A stretch of 64,000 nt of DNA from contig JADGNZ010000011.1 of NCBI GenBank assembly GCA_017883205.1, positions 90,444 through 154,443 of the forward strand. The letters run 5' to 3'. Position numbers and translations under genes: made by a program. This document shows, piece by piece, positions 43,337 to 52,844 of this stretch. The notes beneath the pieces are model-generated. The model was not told the DNA's origin. It saw only the letters and a list, made by a program, of their open reading frames with translations, and made no database searches. Each line of letters starts with the position of its first letter. Position 1 is the first letter of the stretch. Source of the DNA: Thermoanaerobaculia bacterium. GTDB taxonomy: Bacteria > Acidobacteriota > Thermoanaerobaculia > Gp7-AA8.

Positions 43337-44137
43337 CTACGGCAGTATCGCAAACGCCCGCGCCGGAAAGCCGACGCCGTGATCCACCTTTGGCCAGGTG
43401 ACGACGATGACGGCGCCGGCGGGCGGCACCTGATCGAGATTCGCCATCGCCTCGATCTGGTAATGATTCTGATGCAGGATCCACGTCTCCGAATCCATCG
43501 TCTCCGTCGTATCGGTGTCGAGCGACTCGTGACCGATCGCCGTTACCTTCCGCTCTTCGAATAGAAACTTGATGGCGGCAAGCGACCACGCGGGAAACGG
43601 CGAGCGTTTGAAGTGCTCGGGATTCGCCGTCCAGTCTCGGCTCATGTCCGTGCGGAGCGCGGCGAACGCGCCAGGCGGAACGGGGCCATGCGCTTTCTCC
43701 CACGCCTTGATGTCGTCGATGGTGAGCGCGTGATTCGGATCCTTCGGCAGCATCGGCGTGATGTCGAACACGACGAGCGGCAGGATCATCTGCTTCAATG
43801 GAATCTGGTCCATCGTCACGCCGTCGCTGCGGAAATGTGCAGGCGGATCGACGTGCGTTCCGTACTGCCCCACCATCGAATAGAACGTGGTGCGGAATCC
43901 GTCATGCTCGATCGTGTAAGGCTGGTGCGTTTTCGGATCGCACGCAGCGCTCATCGTCGCCTGGCCGAAGCCGCTCCACACCGGCGTCGCCGGGCTGAAG
44001 CTGTGCGTGAGATCGACAAGCTCCTTCCCCTGGATGATCCTGAGTGCATCGGCCAGCGTGTCTGCGGCAAGGCAGGGTGTGGCTAAGCCGAGGCCGATCG
44101 CGAGCGCGGCAACGAATCGTGTCATGACGTTACCCAT
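43337..44137 (-). CDS. Cyclase-family protein (kynurenine formamidase-like), exported
   Basis: 266 aa from ATG 44137, which has GAGGA upstream; ATG 44125 is a close alternative. A signal peptide (about 20 residues, ending CLA-AD) is present. VGQYGTHVDPPAHF is the metal motif HxGTHxDxPxHF (first His replaced by Gln) and IGHESLDTD is the second half. Members hydrolyse N-formylkynurenine or act as polyketide-like cyclases. With a leader peptide and a changed first ligand the substrate is uncertain. Confidence 0.82.
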   Translation of the reverse strand: MGNVMTRFVAALAIGLGLATPCLAADTLADALRIIQGKELVDLTHSFSPATPVWSGFGQATMSAACDPKTHQPYTIEHDGFRTTFYSMVGQYGTHVDPPAHFRSDGVTMDQIPLKQMILPLVVFDITPMLPKDPNHALTIDDIKAWEKAHGPVPPGAFAALRTDMSRDWTANPEHFKRSPFPAWSLAAIKFLFEERKVTAIGHESLDTDTTETMDSETWILHQNHYQIEAMANLDQVPPAGAVIVVTWPKVDHGVGFPARAFAILP

Positions 44138-44157
44138 TGGTCCTCGCCCGAACAGCG

Positions 44158-44880
44158 TCAATGCACGGCGTGACGCCTGTAGAGTGGGGCGGCGCTGAAA
44201 CCGATTCCGGTTCCGATGATCGTTCCGTGGTGCGTGCGCCACGAGTCCATCGCGTCGCCTTCGAATCGGTACCAGGCCTCGAGCCCCTGGAACATGCCGG
44301 AGACGTCGTTCGCCGCGAGGATGTAGGGGGCGAACATCGTCTGGCGAATCTGGTCCTGTGTCCGCGCGACCTTCCAGATGCGCAGGTCGTCGATGCCTCC
44401 CTCGGGCATGAAGTCCCAGTTCGGGTCGCTCCCGATGCGGAGTGGGAGTGTCGATACCGACCGAGGGGCCTCGTCTGCCTGGAACACGAGATTTCCGTTG
44501 ATGTAGTGCTTGCGTGTCGTCCCATCCGTCACGGCCGCGATGTGGATCCAGACGGTGGGCTCAGTCGGGATCACGCCGCCGATCTTGACGCTCGCGGTGC
44601 CGTTGAAATAGCTGCGCATCGTCGTGCCGCAGAGACCGAGCCACCAACCGGTGAGGTAACCCTTTCCAGCGATCGAGGAGCAGGCCGTCGACGAGTGGGC
44701 ATCACGAACCGAGACCCAGGCCTCGACCGTCATCGCGGGCGTGTCGAGCAGGACGTCGTGCGGGATCTCGATGTAGCCGTGTTGCGGAAAGCCCTGCAGC
44801 CGGAGGTACTGTCCCGAGGGCTGCGCAAAGACCGAGACGGAAACTACGAGGAGTGCGATCACGATCCAGGCGATTCTCAT
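44158..44880 (-). CDS. Secreted LamG (concanavalin A-like) lectin-domain protein
   Basis: 240 aa. Signal peptide (residues 1-20). The remainder is one LamG/ConA-like jelly roll: YIEIPHDVLLDTPAMTVEAW, WIHIAAVTDGTTRKHYING, LPLRIGSDPNWDF and GGIDDLRIWKVARTQDQI are its standard strands. Likely to bind carbohydrate or protein outside the cell. The gene lies 21 bp upstream of the cyclase-family gene, so the two may form an operon. Confidence 0.88.
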   Translation of the reverse strand: MRIAWIVIALLVVSVSVFAQPSGQYLRLQGFPQHGYIEIPHDVLLDTPAMTVEAWVSVRDAHSSTACSSIAGKGYLTGWWLGLCGTTMRSYFNGTASVKIGGVIPTEPTVWIHIAAVTDGTTRKHYINGNLVFQADEAPRSVSTLPLRIGSDPNWDFMPEGGIDDLRIWKVARTQDQIRQTMFAPYILAANDVSGMFQGLEAWYRFEGDAMDSWRTHHGTIIGTGIGFSAAPLYRRHAVH

Positions 44881-44980
44881 GGTCAGGAATTGTACCTGTC
44901 CGTGCGCGAGTCGGGGTGGTCTCGACGGATGGCGTCTCGCCGCCGTGTCCAGAACGGCGCGGCAGGCCAGCGTTGCTCCA

Positions 44981-45090
44981 GGGATCAGAGACGAGGGATC
45001 AGAGACAAGAGATCAGAGACAAGGATCAGAAGATTCGCCTGATCGCTGATCTCTAATCTCTGGTCTCTGATCTCTGATCTCTGAACTCTT
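44981..45090. repeat. ATCAGAGA / TCTCTGAT palindromic array
   Basis: GGATCAGAGACGAGGGATCAG and following units run into their reverse complements (CTGATCTCTAATCTCTGGTC), making a long imperfect hairpin between the lectin-domain gene and the PilZ gene. Same family as 35597-35860. Confidence 0.8.
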
Positions 45091-45138
45091 CCACACCCCA
45101 CTCCCCACCCCCAACACCCCGCGCGAAATCCGTCACCC

Positions 45139-45804
45139 TCACCGCTTCGTCTCGAAAATATCTACGATCGTCTGGATATCGATGCTGCGCTCGAGGTACT
45201 CCCATACCGCCAGCACTTCTTCCCGATGGTGAACGTGACTGAACGAGTCCTCGGAAACCGAGAATTTCGCTCTGTTGTACCACTTGATTGCGTCGTTCGC
45301 GTTCTCACGCAGACGGTCCCGCGCATGCTGGACGAGGAGAACCACGTCCGGCGACGGGCTCTGCGCCGCGTGAATCATCTGAACGACCGACCGCCCGCGC
45401 AGCTCCTGATCCCTGTCCACCTGTTTCTTCCGCTTGCGCTCAAGGGACGCGGCGTCGGGCTGGATTCTCCCCGAGCCAGCAAGCCGGTTGATGGCCGACG
45501 CAAAGAGCTCAATGTCCGCCTCCAGGCGTACGCCCGATCGGTAGAGTAATCGACCGTGCGCATCGGTGGTCGTGGAGAGGTGACTCCAGATGACGATCCC
45601 GGGAATCGTCACCGTCATCTCATCAAGCTTGAATCCAACCAGTCCTTTCGTGGCGATCTTCAGTGGCTCGGCGTGCTCCATCTGCAGACCGCACTCGGCA
45701 AGGTCCCAAATGGTGACGTCTCTCCTTCCGAAGCGCCCTTCGATCGGATTACTGGCGACAAACCGTTCCGCTTCGCGTGAATCCTGCACATCCGATGTCT
45801 TCAT
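45139..45804 (-). CDS. PilZ-domain protein
   Basis: 221 aa. Residues about 12-100 look like a PilZ c-di-GMP receptor domain: RFVASNPIEGRFGRRDVTIW, then DLAECGLQMEH with a late MTVTIPGIVIW strand. The usual RxxxR and D/NxSxxG motifs are partly changed (EGRFGRR; DLAECG), so ligand binding is uncertain. The C-terminal half is helical and charged (VDRDQELRGRSVVQMIHAAQ). A signalling function is inferred from the fold only. Confidence 0.65.
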   Translation of the reverse strand: MKTSDVQDSREAERFVASNPIEGRFGRRDVTIWDLAECGLQMEHAEPLKIATKGLVGFKLDEMTVTIPGIVIWSHLSTTTDAHGRLLYRSGVRLEADIELFASAINRLAGSGRIQPDAASLERKRKKQVDRDQELRGRSVVQMIHAAQSPSPDVVLLVQHARDRLRENANDAIKWYNRAKFSVSEDSFSHVHHREEVLAVWEYLERSIDIQTIVDIFETKR

Positions 45805-46036
45805 TTACGAGCTCGAACCCACGTGATCTTACAACCGGGCACTCCGAACTGTCTGGAAATCAACTTAACATCGCGATGCGGGCGGCGAGCAACCCGGCGC
45901 AGGAGTGAAAGTCGGGCACGCGGCGGCCACCCGTAATTGGCTCCGCGGGCAAGCGGAGCAGGAGCGTCCTTTGGATGAGGGTAGGGAAACGCCGCTGCAC
46001 GCCCCTCCTCTATCAAAGAGCAAGGAGAGCGCGGGA

Positions 46037-47458
46037 ATGACAGCCAGCAATAGCCGCTACGATCCACCGGCGAACATGACGGACTTTGCGAGCATCCCGG
46101 GCCAGCTCGAGGCGTGGAGCGACGCCATGTCGGGCTGGGTTGACGAGATGATCGGTCAGGTGAAGCAGCAGCTCCCTCCTGGCGCCGAATGCCAGTTCTA
46201 CAACCTCGTGACGAATCCCCAGCCCGGGCCCTTCCTCGATCAGGAGGTCATCTGGGCCGGCTTCCCGAAGATGTTGCGCGTGCTCTACGGGACCGAAGGA
46301 GCGTTCGAGCTCGCGGACAACAAGCTGTATCCCCTCACGCAAGCGAATGACCCAAGCCGGCCCGGGTTCTATACGGGAGCAATCTGGAACACGCTCTTCT
46401 ACCGTCCGCTCGACGAATACTGCGAATGGCGCGTGGAAAAGAACGATGCGGGAAAGATCGTGAAAGTCACGTTCACCTCCGAACCGCCGGAGTACTGGCA
46501 GGCGCTACACGGCGATGAGCTCGCGGACGTCAACGGGGTTCCGAAATACCCGACGATCGGCGATCCGAAGAAGGTGCTCGATCTGTATCGGGAGCTGGTC
46601 AGCCCCGAGGTCACGCTCGATGATCTTCGCTGCCCGTTCGACTTTGTTGACGAGACCGATCCGGCCGCACCCGTCGTCGTTTACAAGAAGGATTGCTACA
46701 ACCCGTACAACAAGTGGAACTCGACGCACGGCATCATGCATCTCGGTCAGCCGAACAACTCGCTCTCGGCCGAGGTGGGACTGGGCGCGCTGGCGACCGT
46801 CATCTTTCACGGCGCGGCGAACGACGTGATCGTCCTCGGCGAAGCGCTCATCTGCGCCGGACGCCTCGGCGGCCCGAATCGAACCAGCGATCCGACCATC
46901 GCCTCCACTGTGAACGATCTTGCGCGGCTCGGCGCTGCGATCACTCTGCGCAATCCGGTCGGTCTCTACATGGACAGCATCGACCTGACCGGTTTTCACG
47001 ATCCGTCCGGACAACAGGTACCGCGGGAGTTCTTCAAGGTCGTCCGGGGCAGTGAGCAGGGCGGCCTGATCGAGCGCGCCGTGTTCGAAGTGCCGAAGAG
47101 CGAAGGCTACGTCGTCGGCGACATCACCGTCGCCGGCGTGCCAATCCGCTACGGCGGGCAGATCGCCGAGCACATCAAGGTCAAACTCGTCGGCGTCGGC
47201 TCGTCCATCGGCAAGTATCACAACGCCTCGGTGCCGGCCATCGGACAATGCTGCGTGGATCCTTCGCAACCGCTTTTCATGCGCCGTCCGTCCGACAACG
47301 CCGTCCCCTGTGACCCGACGATGTATCACGCGTTCGCGTGGGGCGGAAACCCGCAGGGAAGCATTCCGCTGCCACAGGATCACCTGCGAGCCGCCACCAT
47401 GAAAATGCTCGCCACCGCACCGCGGCGTCCGCGGATGGCCCGCTACCGCAGACGCTGA
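46037..47458 (+). CDS. Unknown protein of the DyP/GMC cluster (473 aa)
   Basis: ATG 46037 with AAGGAG (46024-46029) as ribosome site. No signal peptide or membrane helix is evident. Distinct blocks: LYPLTQANDPSRPGFYTGAIW, KKDCYNPYNKWNSTHGIMHL, VGLGALATVIFHGAANDVIV and IGQCCVDPSQPLFMRR. I cannot place it in a family. It ends 14 bp before the DyP gene and is in line with the GMC gene, so one transcript is likely and the protein may be part of an oxidative enzyme set. Confidence 0.7.
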   Translation: MTASNSRYDPPANMTDFASIPGQLEAWSDAMSGWVDEMIGQVKQQLPPGAECQFYNLVTNPQPGPFLDQEVIWAGFPKMLRVLYGTEGAFELADNKLYPLTQANDPSRPGFYTGAIWNTLFYRPLDEYCEWRVEKNDAGKIVKVTFTSEPPEYWQALHGDELADVNGVPKYPTIGDPKKVLDLYRELVSPEVTLDDLRCPFDFVDETDPAAPVVVYKKDCYNPYNKWNSTHGIMHLGQPNNSLSAEVGLGALATVIFHGAANDVIVLGEALICAGRLGGPNRTSDPTIASTVNDLARLGAAITLRNPVGLYMDSIDLTGFHDPSGQQVPREFFKVVRGSEQGGLIERAVFEVPKSEGYVVGDITVAGVPIRYGGQIAEHIKVKLVGVGSSIGKYHNASVPAIGQCCVDPSQPLFMRRPSDNAVPCDPTMYHAFAWGGNPQGSIPLPQDHLRAATMKMLATAPRRPRMARYRRR

Positions 47459-47472
47459 TGAGAGGAACGACC

Positions 47473-49131
47473 ATGATGAACACGCCATCTGACTTGCTGC
47501 GACAACCTCCAAAATTCGACGCGATGCAGCGTCACACGGGACCGAAGATCCCCCAGGCGCCTGCCGAACCTCGCCTCGCGATCAACGACATTCAGGGGAA
47601 CATCTTCCCCGGGTTCAACAAGCCGACGACGTACTTCACCGCGTTCCGCATCGACAGCGTGGCTGGTGCGAAAGCGTGGCTGGCCGAGGTCGTGCCGTTC
47701 ATCTCCACGGCCGAGGAAGTGCTGGCGTTTCGCCGGCTCTACAGCGCACGGCGCAAGCGCCTCGGCGGCTCAAAGCCGCCCGATCTCGTCGATACGAACA
47801 CGAACATCGGCTTCTCGCAGGAAGGACTACGCAAACTCGCCGGCACTTCCGCGGACGAGTTCCAGGACGAGGCTTTCCGGCTCGGCTTGCCGGAGCGGGC
47901 CGCGCACATGGGCGACTCGACCTCTCCACGCGACTGGGTGATCGGCGGCCCAGGCAACATCCCGGACATCCTCCTGATCACCGGCGGCGACGATGAGGAC
48001 ATCCTGCGCGCCCGCGTTGCTGCGCTTACCGAGGAGGCGGAGAAGCGAGGGGTAGTGAAGACGTGGGAAGAGGTCGGACTCGTGCGGCGGGACCTGCCGG
48101 GCCATGAGCACTTCGGCTTCGACGACGGTGTCTCGCAGCCAGGGCCGCGCGGAACCCTTTCCGACATTCCGGACGACTACTTCACGCCGCGCTATATCGA
48201 CTCGTCGCAGGGCGTGGAGTCCCTGCTTTACGGCCTGCCCGGTCAGGACCTCGTTTGGCCGGGCGAGTTCGTGTTCGGCTATCCGAGCCAGGGTCCCGAT
48301 CCGCTCGTTGCCGGTCCCGTTAAGAACACAGGACCGGCATGGGCGGCGAACGGCTCCTATCTCACGTTCAATCGTCTGCGTCAGGACGTGAAGGCGTTCT
48401 GGACATTCATGACCAAAACGGCGGCGGAGCTGGCGGCCAAACCGGGCTTCGAAGAAATGACGGCCGATAAGCTGGCCGCGCATCTGGTCGGGCGCTGGAA
48501 AAGCGGAGCGCCGGTCGCGCGCACACCGAACACGGACGACTCGCATCTCGGAAACGACCAGTACGCGAACAACCATTTCTTCTACGGCTCCGACACGAAG
48601 AAAGCCGCGCTGCACGGGATGCCTGGCTACAGCAATGGCGATCCGTATCCTGACGCGAAGTCCGATCCGCTCGGCCTCACTTGTCCGCTCGCGGCGCACA
48701 TCCGAAAGGTGAACACGCGCGACGTGTCGAATGACCAGGGAGGTACGCACGCAACGTACGCCATCCGCCTGCTGCGGCGTGGCATGCCGTTCGGGCTTCC
48801 GCTCAAGGATCCGTTTGGCCACGACCCGGAGCACGGCAACCGCGGCCTGATGTGGGTCTCGTATCAGACCTCGATCGTCAATCAGTTCGAGTTTCTCCGC
48901 GCGAACTGGATGGGCGATTCGAAGCCGCCGCGCATGCCGGGCGGCGACGACATGATCGTCGGGCTGAACGGCCGCCCCGGTGAGGAGCGCGAGCGTACCT
49001 GCACGATTTTCGGCTCCGGCCTGCAGACCGCCGCGCCGTCGACGAAACAGCAATGGATCTTTCAAACCGGCGGCGGCTATTTCTTCTCACCCTCGATCAC
49101 CGCCATTCGCGAGGTGCTGGCGGCGGGATGA
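47473..49131 (+). CDS. DyP-type haem peroxidase
   Basis: 552 aa from ATG 47473. The distal motif FGFDDGVSQPG (GxxDG, residues 214-224), proximal haem-ligand His409 in CPLAAHIRKVNTR, and distal Arg432 in YAIRLLRRGMPFG are all present. The length suits the larger DyP classes. Uses H2O2 to oxidise dyes, phenolics or metal ions. No leader and no encapsulin-targeting tail, so it is presumably cytosolic. The GMC oxidoreductase after it may supply peroxide. Confidence 0.93.
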   Translation: MMNTPSDLLRQPPKFDAMQRHTGPKIPQAPAEPRLAINDIQGNIFPGFNKPTTYFTAFRIDSVAGAKAWLAEVVPFISTAEEVLAFRRLYSARRKRLGGSKPPDLVDTNTNIGFSQEGLRKLAGTSADEFQDEAFRLGLPERAAHMGDSTSPRDWVIGGPGNIPDILLITGGDDEDILRARVAALTEEAEKRGVVKTWEEVGLVRRDLPGHEHFGFDDGVSQPGPRGTLSDIPDDYFTPRYIDSSQGVESLLYGLPGQDLVWPGEFVFGYPSQGPDPLVAGPVKNTGPAWAANGSYLTFNRLRQDVKAFWTFMTKTAAELAAKPGFEEMTADKLAAHLVGRWKSGAPVARTPNTDDSHLGNDQYANNHFFYGSDTKKAALHGMPGYSNGDPYPDAKSDPLGLTCPLAAHIRKVNTRDVSNDQGGTHATYAIRLLRRGMPFGLPLKDPFGHDPEHGNRGLMWVSYQTSIVNQFEFLRANWMGDSKPPRMPGGDDMIVGLNGRPGEERERTCTIFGSGLQTAAPSTKQQWIFQTGGGYFFSPSITAIREVLAAG

Positions 49132-49204
49132 TCGGCGCCGTCGCAGAGGCGTCTATCGTTATCCAAGCTTGTCTCGCGGCTGCATTGTGCAGCAGACCAG
49201 CGGC

Positions 49205-49305
49205 TAGAGATCAGCGATCAGCGATCAGGAAGACGATACGCTAGCACCCCTGATCTCCTGTCTCTGATCTCCTGTGCCTGATCTCTTGTCCCTGATCTCT
49301 GCTCC
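49205..49305. repeat. ATCAG / CTGATCTC palindromic repeats
   Basis: AGAGATCAGCGATCAGCGATCAG then CTGATCTCCTGTCTCTGATC. Related to the arrays at 35597 and 44981. It separates the DyP gene from the GMC gene. Confidence 0.75.
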
Positions 49306-49391
49306 CCATCAAACCGTCTCCTGCGGCCTTGTCACAAATTGGCAATACTGCTTGACTGATGGCACGCGGGTTGGCGATAATTTTTGCCATC

Positions 49392-50879
49392 ATGATCAGA
49401 GACGGAAGAGATATCCCTACTGGGACCGTGCTGTCTACTCAGGTATGCGTGATTGGATCCGGCCCTGCCGGGATCACCGCGGCGTGGGAGCTTCAGAAAG
49501 CAGGCATCCGCGTCATCCTCATCGAGGGAAGCCGCGATGTCGGTTCGAATTACCAGGCCAGTTGGCCGGACAAGTTTCTGCTCTATAACGGAGAGGCCAC
49601 GGGGTTGTTCGCAACCAATGAGCCCGATTTCCTCGTTCTGCCGATGTCGACGCACGACCCCGCGTGGGAACGGGAACGCGTTTACGGCGGTACGTCGACT
49701 CACTGGGGCGGCCAATCGCGCCCCGAGGATCCGATCGATCTCGAGCAGCGGCCGGGGTTTCCGGGGTGGCCCGTCACCCGCGACGATCTCGACCCCTACT
49801 ATGCGCTGGCATCAAAGCTCTGCGTGCTCCATGGGGACTATGGTCTCAACGGGGACAATTTCCGCTCGGACTATTGGGCCGGGATACTGCAGGCTCAAGT
49901 TCCCACTCTGGATGGGTTCGATGTGGAGATGTATCAGTATCTGGGCGCAAACTATTTGAATTTCGCCGCGCGCACGTTTCAGAGCGAGAAGGGCGAAATG
50001 ACAATCGGCGAGAGCGACGCCGATGTCATCCTGAACGCCAGCCTGCTCACCATCGACCATCAGCAAGGGAGCGTGAGCTGCCTGCAGGTGGCCAGTATGG
50101 ACACCAGCGTTCCCCCGCAGCCAGCAACCCAGTTCACCATCAAGGCTGACGCCTATGTGCTCGCATGCGGTGCGGTTGCGAACGCTCGTCAACTTCTCCT
50201 GTCGAATGCCGGGAACGATTACGACCAGGTCGGCCGCTACTTCATGTGCCATGCGCTTTCGCAGGGGCAGGTCATTCAGACCCAGAAATCGTACCTCAAT
50301 GACGCTCAAGCGAGGCTCATGCAGGGCCACAGCCCCAACGGGTCATGGAGGGACGAAAACGGTGTCGCAGTATCAGGAAGGTTCATTCCCAGCGCAGAGA
50401 CGACCAGAAATCTCGGCATTGGGAGGTGTTGGTTCTGGTACATCTACGGCCAGTACTATTTCGAGGTGACACCGAATCCCGACAGCCGCATTACCCTGAG
50501 CGATAGCGTCGACCCGGTCTTCCAGCAGCCCCAGACCAGCATTGATTGGCAGCTCAGTCCAGCGGATGAACAAACCTACGACAAGACGACGGCGTTATTC
50601 AAAGCGTCTGTGAGCAGCCTCGGTGGCGTCGTTAGCTCTTATCCCTGGGAGTTCGTGAAGAGCCAGTTGATCGTCAACGGCCACCACATCGGAACCACGC
50701 GTATGTCGAACGATCCCGCGCTGGGAGTGGTCGACAAGAACCTCAAGGTGCATTCTCTCGACAACCTCTACGTCGCCGGCTCCTCGGTATTCCCATCTGC
50801 CGGCATCTCAAACCCGACCTTCACCATCATCACCCTCTCGATCCGGCTGGCGGATCACCTGAAGAAGGCATTGGGCTGA
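49392..50879 (+). CDS. GMC-family FAD-dependent oxidoreductase
   Basis: 495 aa from ATG 49392. Dinucleotide-binding motif CVIGSGPAGITAAWEL at 19-34, conserved YGGTSTHWGG near 100-110, VLACGAVANARQLLLS in the middle, and the C-terminal NGHHIGTTRM with LYVAGSSVFPSAGISNPTF as in glucose-methanol-choline oxidoreductases. It oxidises an alcohol or sugar and passes electrons to oxygen or another acceptor. Putative H2O2 source for the DyP; substrate unknown. No leader. Confidence 0.9.
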   Translation: MIRDGRDIPTGTVLSTQVCVIGSGPAGITAAWELQKAGIRVILIEGSRDVGSNYQASWPDKFLLYNGEATGLFATNEPDFLVLPMSTHDPAWERERVYGGTSTHWGGQSRPEDPIDLEQRPGFPGWPVTRDDLDPYYALASKLCVLHGDYGLNGDNFRSDYWAGILQAQVPTLDGFDVEMYQYLGANYLNFAARTFQSEKGEMTIGESDADVILNASLLTIDHQQGSVSCLQVASMDTSVPPQPATQFTIKADAYVLACGAVANARQLLLSNAGNDYDQVGRYFMCHALSQGQVIQTQKSYLNDAQARLMQGHSPNGSWRDENGVAVSGRFIPSAETTRNLGIGRCWFWYIYGQYYFEVTPNPDSRITLSDSVDPVFQQPQTSIDWQLSPADEQTYDKTTALFKASVSSLGGVVSSYPWEFVKSQLIVNGHHIGTTRMSNDPALGVVDKNLKVHSLDNLYVAGSSVFPSAGISNPTFTIITLSIRLADHLKKALG

Positions 50880-50939
50880 GTCGAAGACCAGGGAGTCAAA
50901 TCATCGCCCGAAGATCGACTCTCCGGGCGATGGATTTCT

Positions 50940-51902
50940 CTAGAGGTTCGCCAGCGCCTTGGATTTGGCTCGGATTGCGCCGATGGCGGTGCCGGAGTTG
51001 AAGCCTCCGACGGGCAATGCGCCTCCCTTGATGTGGACGCCGGCGATCTCGCCTGTGATCCCGTTGAGAATCGGAGCGCCCGAGGTGCCGCTGAAGGTGC
51101 CGATATCGTTGTAGGCGATCCGTCCGTCGCGGGTTTCCAGCAGATGTCCCGCCTCCACCTTTTTCTCTGCCCGATTCGGATGTTGAATGATGCAGAGGCT
51201 TGCATTCTTGACCGTCAGATCGGTCTTCGCGACATGAAGACTTCCGAACATCTTGCCGGGCAACGTTCCGCTCTTCTCATCCCGGCCCAGTCTGACGATC
51301 GCGTAATCGACGGTGGAATTGGGGTCCTCGGGCGCGGGTGAACACTCCACCAGCTCGATCACCGGGTAGCAAACCTCAGGGCGTGTCTGTCCGGTGTCGC
51401 CGTCGATCTGGAAGTCGAAGCAGACGCACATGAGAGGCGCAATCTCGGCGGGCGAGATCGGCATGCCGTTCCGTTCTGGCACTCTCCACGAGCGAAACTC
51501 CTGGCGGAAACAGTGGCCGGCCGTCAGGAAGAGGTCGTCGCTGATGAGCGCACCCGATCCCCATCTCTGGCCGCTGACGTTCCCCTGATCCTCGCCTGCA
51601 GCCTGAAAACGGCCCGTCAGGTCGATCCACTGCAATAGTCCGATCGGACGCTCATAGTCATTGACGAACTCGCGCGTCACACCGAGTGTGCCATCGTATC
51701 TTTCGACGTCCTGCGGATCGTCCTTCGTGGAGCTGAGGTCATAGAAAAGGTACTCGAGCTGCACGTCGAGCTCGACGAGGCTGCGGACGACGCCGGCGCG
51801 CTCGTCGAGCAGTTTTCGTATGGTGCCCGTCACGAGGTCTTGCCGTCCGTAGGACTCGACGGGAGCAGGTGCGGTTGATTTTGCGGCTTGGTTGTCACTC
51901 AT
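50940..51902 (-). CDS. Trypsin-like serine protease with helical N-terminal region
   Basis: 320 aa. Catalytic triad: His130 in LFLTAGHC, Asp199 in STVDYAIV and Ser274 in SGTSGAP. Residues 1-85 form a separate helical region (VTGTIRKLLDERAGVVRSL) that may be an effector-associated adaptor. No signal peptide, so the protease is likely to act in the cytosol, as in NTP-dependent bacterial conflict systems. Start ATG 51902 with AAAGGAGG. It is the last gene of the operon 55952-50940 and follows the 297-aa gene by 16 bp. Confidence 0.85.
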   Translation of the reverse strand: MSDNQAAKSTAPAPVESYGRQDLVTGTIRKLLDERAGVVRSLVELDVQLEYLFYDLSSTKDDPQDVERYDGTLGVTREFVNDYERPIGLLQWIDLTGRFQAAGEDQGNVSGQRWGSGALISDDLFLTAGHCFRQEFRSWRVPERNGMPISPAEIAPLMCVCFDFQIDGDTGQTRPEVCYPVIELVECSPAPEDPNSTVDYAIVRLGRDEKSGTLPGKMFGSLHVAKTDLTVKNASLCIIQHPNRAEKKVEAGHLLETRDGRIAYNDIGTFSGTSGAPILNGITGEIAGVHIKGGALPVGGFNSGTAIGAIRAKSKALANL

Positions 51903-51918
51903 GAATGCCTCCTTTGGC

Positions 51919-52812
51919 TCAGCAACACCCGCCCGAGCAGGGCGGATCGGGAGTCTCTTCCAGCGAGCTGAGATACGCGAGATACGCGTTACTGAAGGGC
52001 GCCCCTTTCAGTTTCATGGGATCGGGGAGTTTCGGCGATTCGAATTTCTGCTCGTTCCGATCCTTATCGAGTTTTGCGTAGAGGACGAAGTGTCCGGCAG
52101 ACCCGTGGTTGTGCATACTGCCGGCGACGCTGGTAGCGTGCATCACGGGCATGGTGCCGCCGCTGGCGACGCCCATATTCTGGCTCTGAGTGGGCATGAC
52201 GAGGGGAGCCAGAAGATCGACGGTATTGGAGAAGACGATCTCCGCGGGCAGAGGACCATCGGACTTCTTCAACATCACCCGCCTGGCTTTCTTGCCGTCG
52301 TGCGCCGTAATCGTGATCGGATCGTCGTGATCCGAGATCAGCCACCGCACGAGCGTCGCGCCGCCAAAGCGGAAGACTTCGAGCGTTCCGCCGGGAAGCG
52401 GAATCTTCGCGATGGCATCGGGACGATCGTCGAGAACGAAGCCCATCGTCTGAAGTTTCGGCAGTCCGTTGTCGAGATTCAAATTCGTAAGCGTCCGATC
52501 CCGGCAAGGGAAGTGGAGGTCGACCGGCTCTGTGTACTGATCGGGCTTGGCGGGAATGCGAAACTCGATCACATTGGCAGTGCGGAACTCTCCCAGTTTG
52601 ATCTCCAGCCGGACCGGACGGACGTGTTTCTGCTCCGGCCACCAGTCATCGTCCGCGCACAAATCCTCATCGATGAATAAGCTTGCGAAATGCTCCGGAA
52701 CCTGATCGTCGTCCTTGCCGCTACCGGGCGTTCCATTCGGTGTCAGCACATCTCTTTGTCCGACCGTGCAAGCATTGAAATAGTTCAAGCCGATAAAGTT
52801 GACCGCATACAT
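51919..52812 (-). CDS. Unknown protein between CHAT and trypsin genes (297 aa)
   Basis: Start ATG 52812 with AGGAG. Beta-rich middle (VRLEIKLGEFRTANVIEFRI, then LEVFRFGGATLVRWLISDHD), no leader. The C-terminus DPPCSGGCC is Cys-rich and could bind a metal or be a processing or sorting signal. No family recognised. Its place between two proteases makes it a candidate substrate, regulator or structural partner. Gaps of 32 bp upstream and 16 bp downstream support one operon. Confidence 0.75.
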   Translation of the reverse strand: MYAVNFIGLNYFNACTVGQRDVLTPNGTPGSGKDDDQVPEHFASLFIDEDLCADDDWWPEQKHVRPVRLEIKLGEFRTANVIEFRIPAKPDQYTEPVDLHFPCRDRTLTNLNLDNGLPKLQTMGFVLDDRPDAIAKIPLPGGTLEVFRFGGATLVRWLISDHDDPITITAHDGKKARRVMLKKSDGPLPAEIVFSNTVDLLAPLVMPTQSQNMGVASGGTMPVMHATSVAGSMHNHGSAGHFVLYAKLDKDRNEQKFESPKLPDPMKLKGAPFSNAYLAYLSSLEETPDPPCSGGCC

Positions 52813-52844
52813 GGAGCCTCTCCTTTCTCAGTACTTGAGACGGA

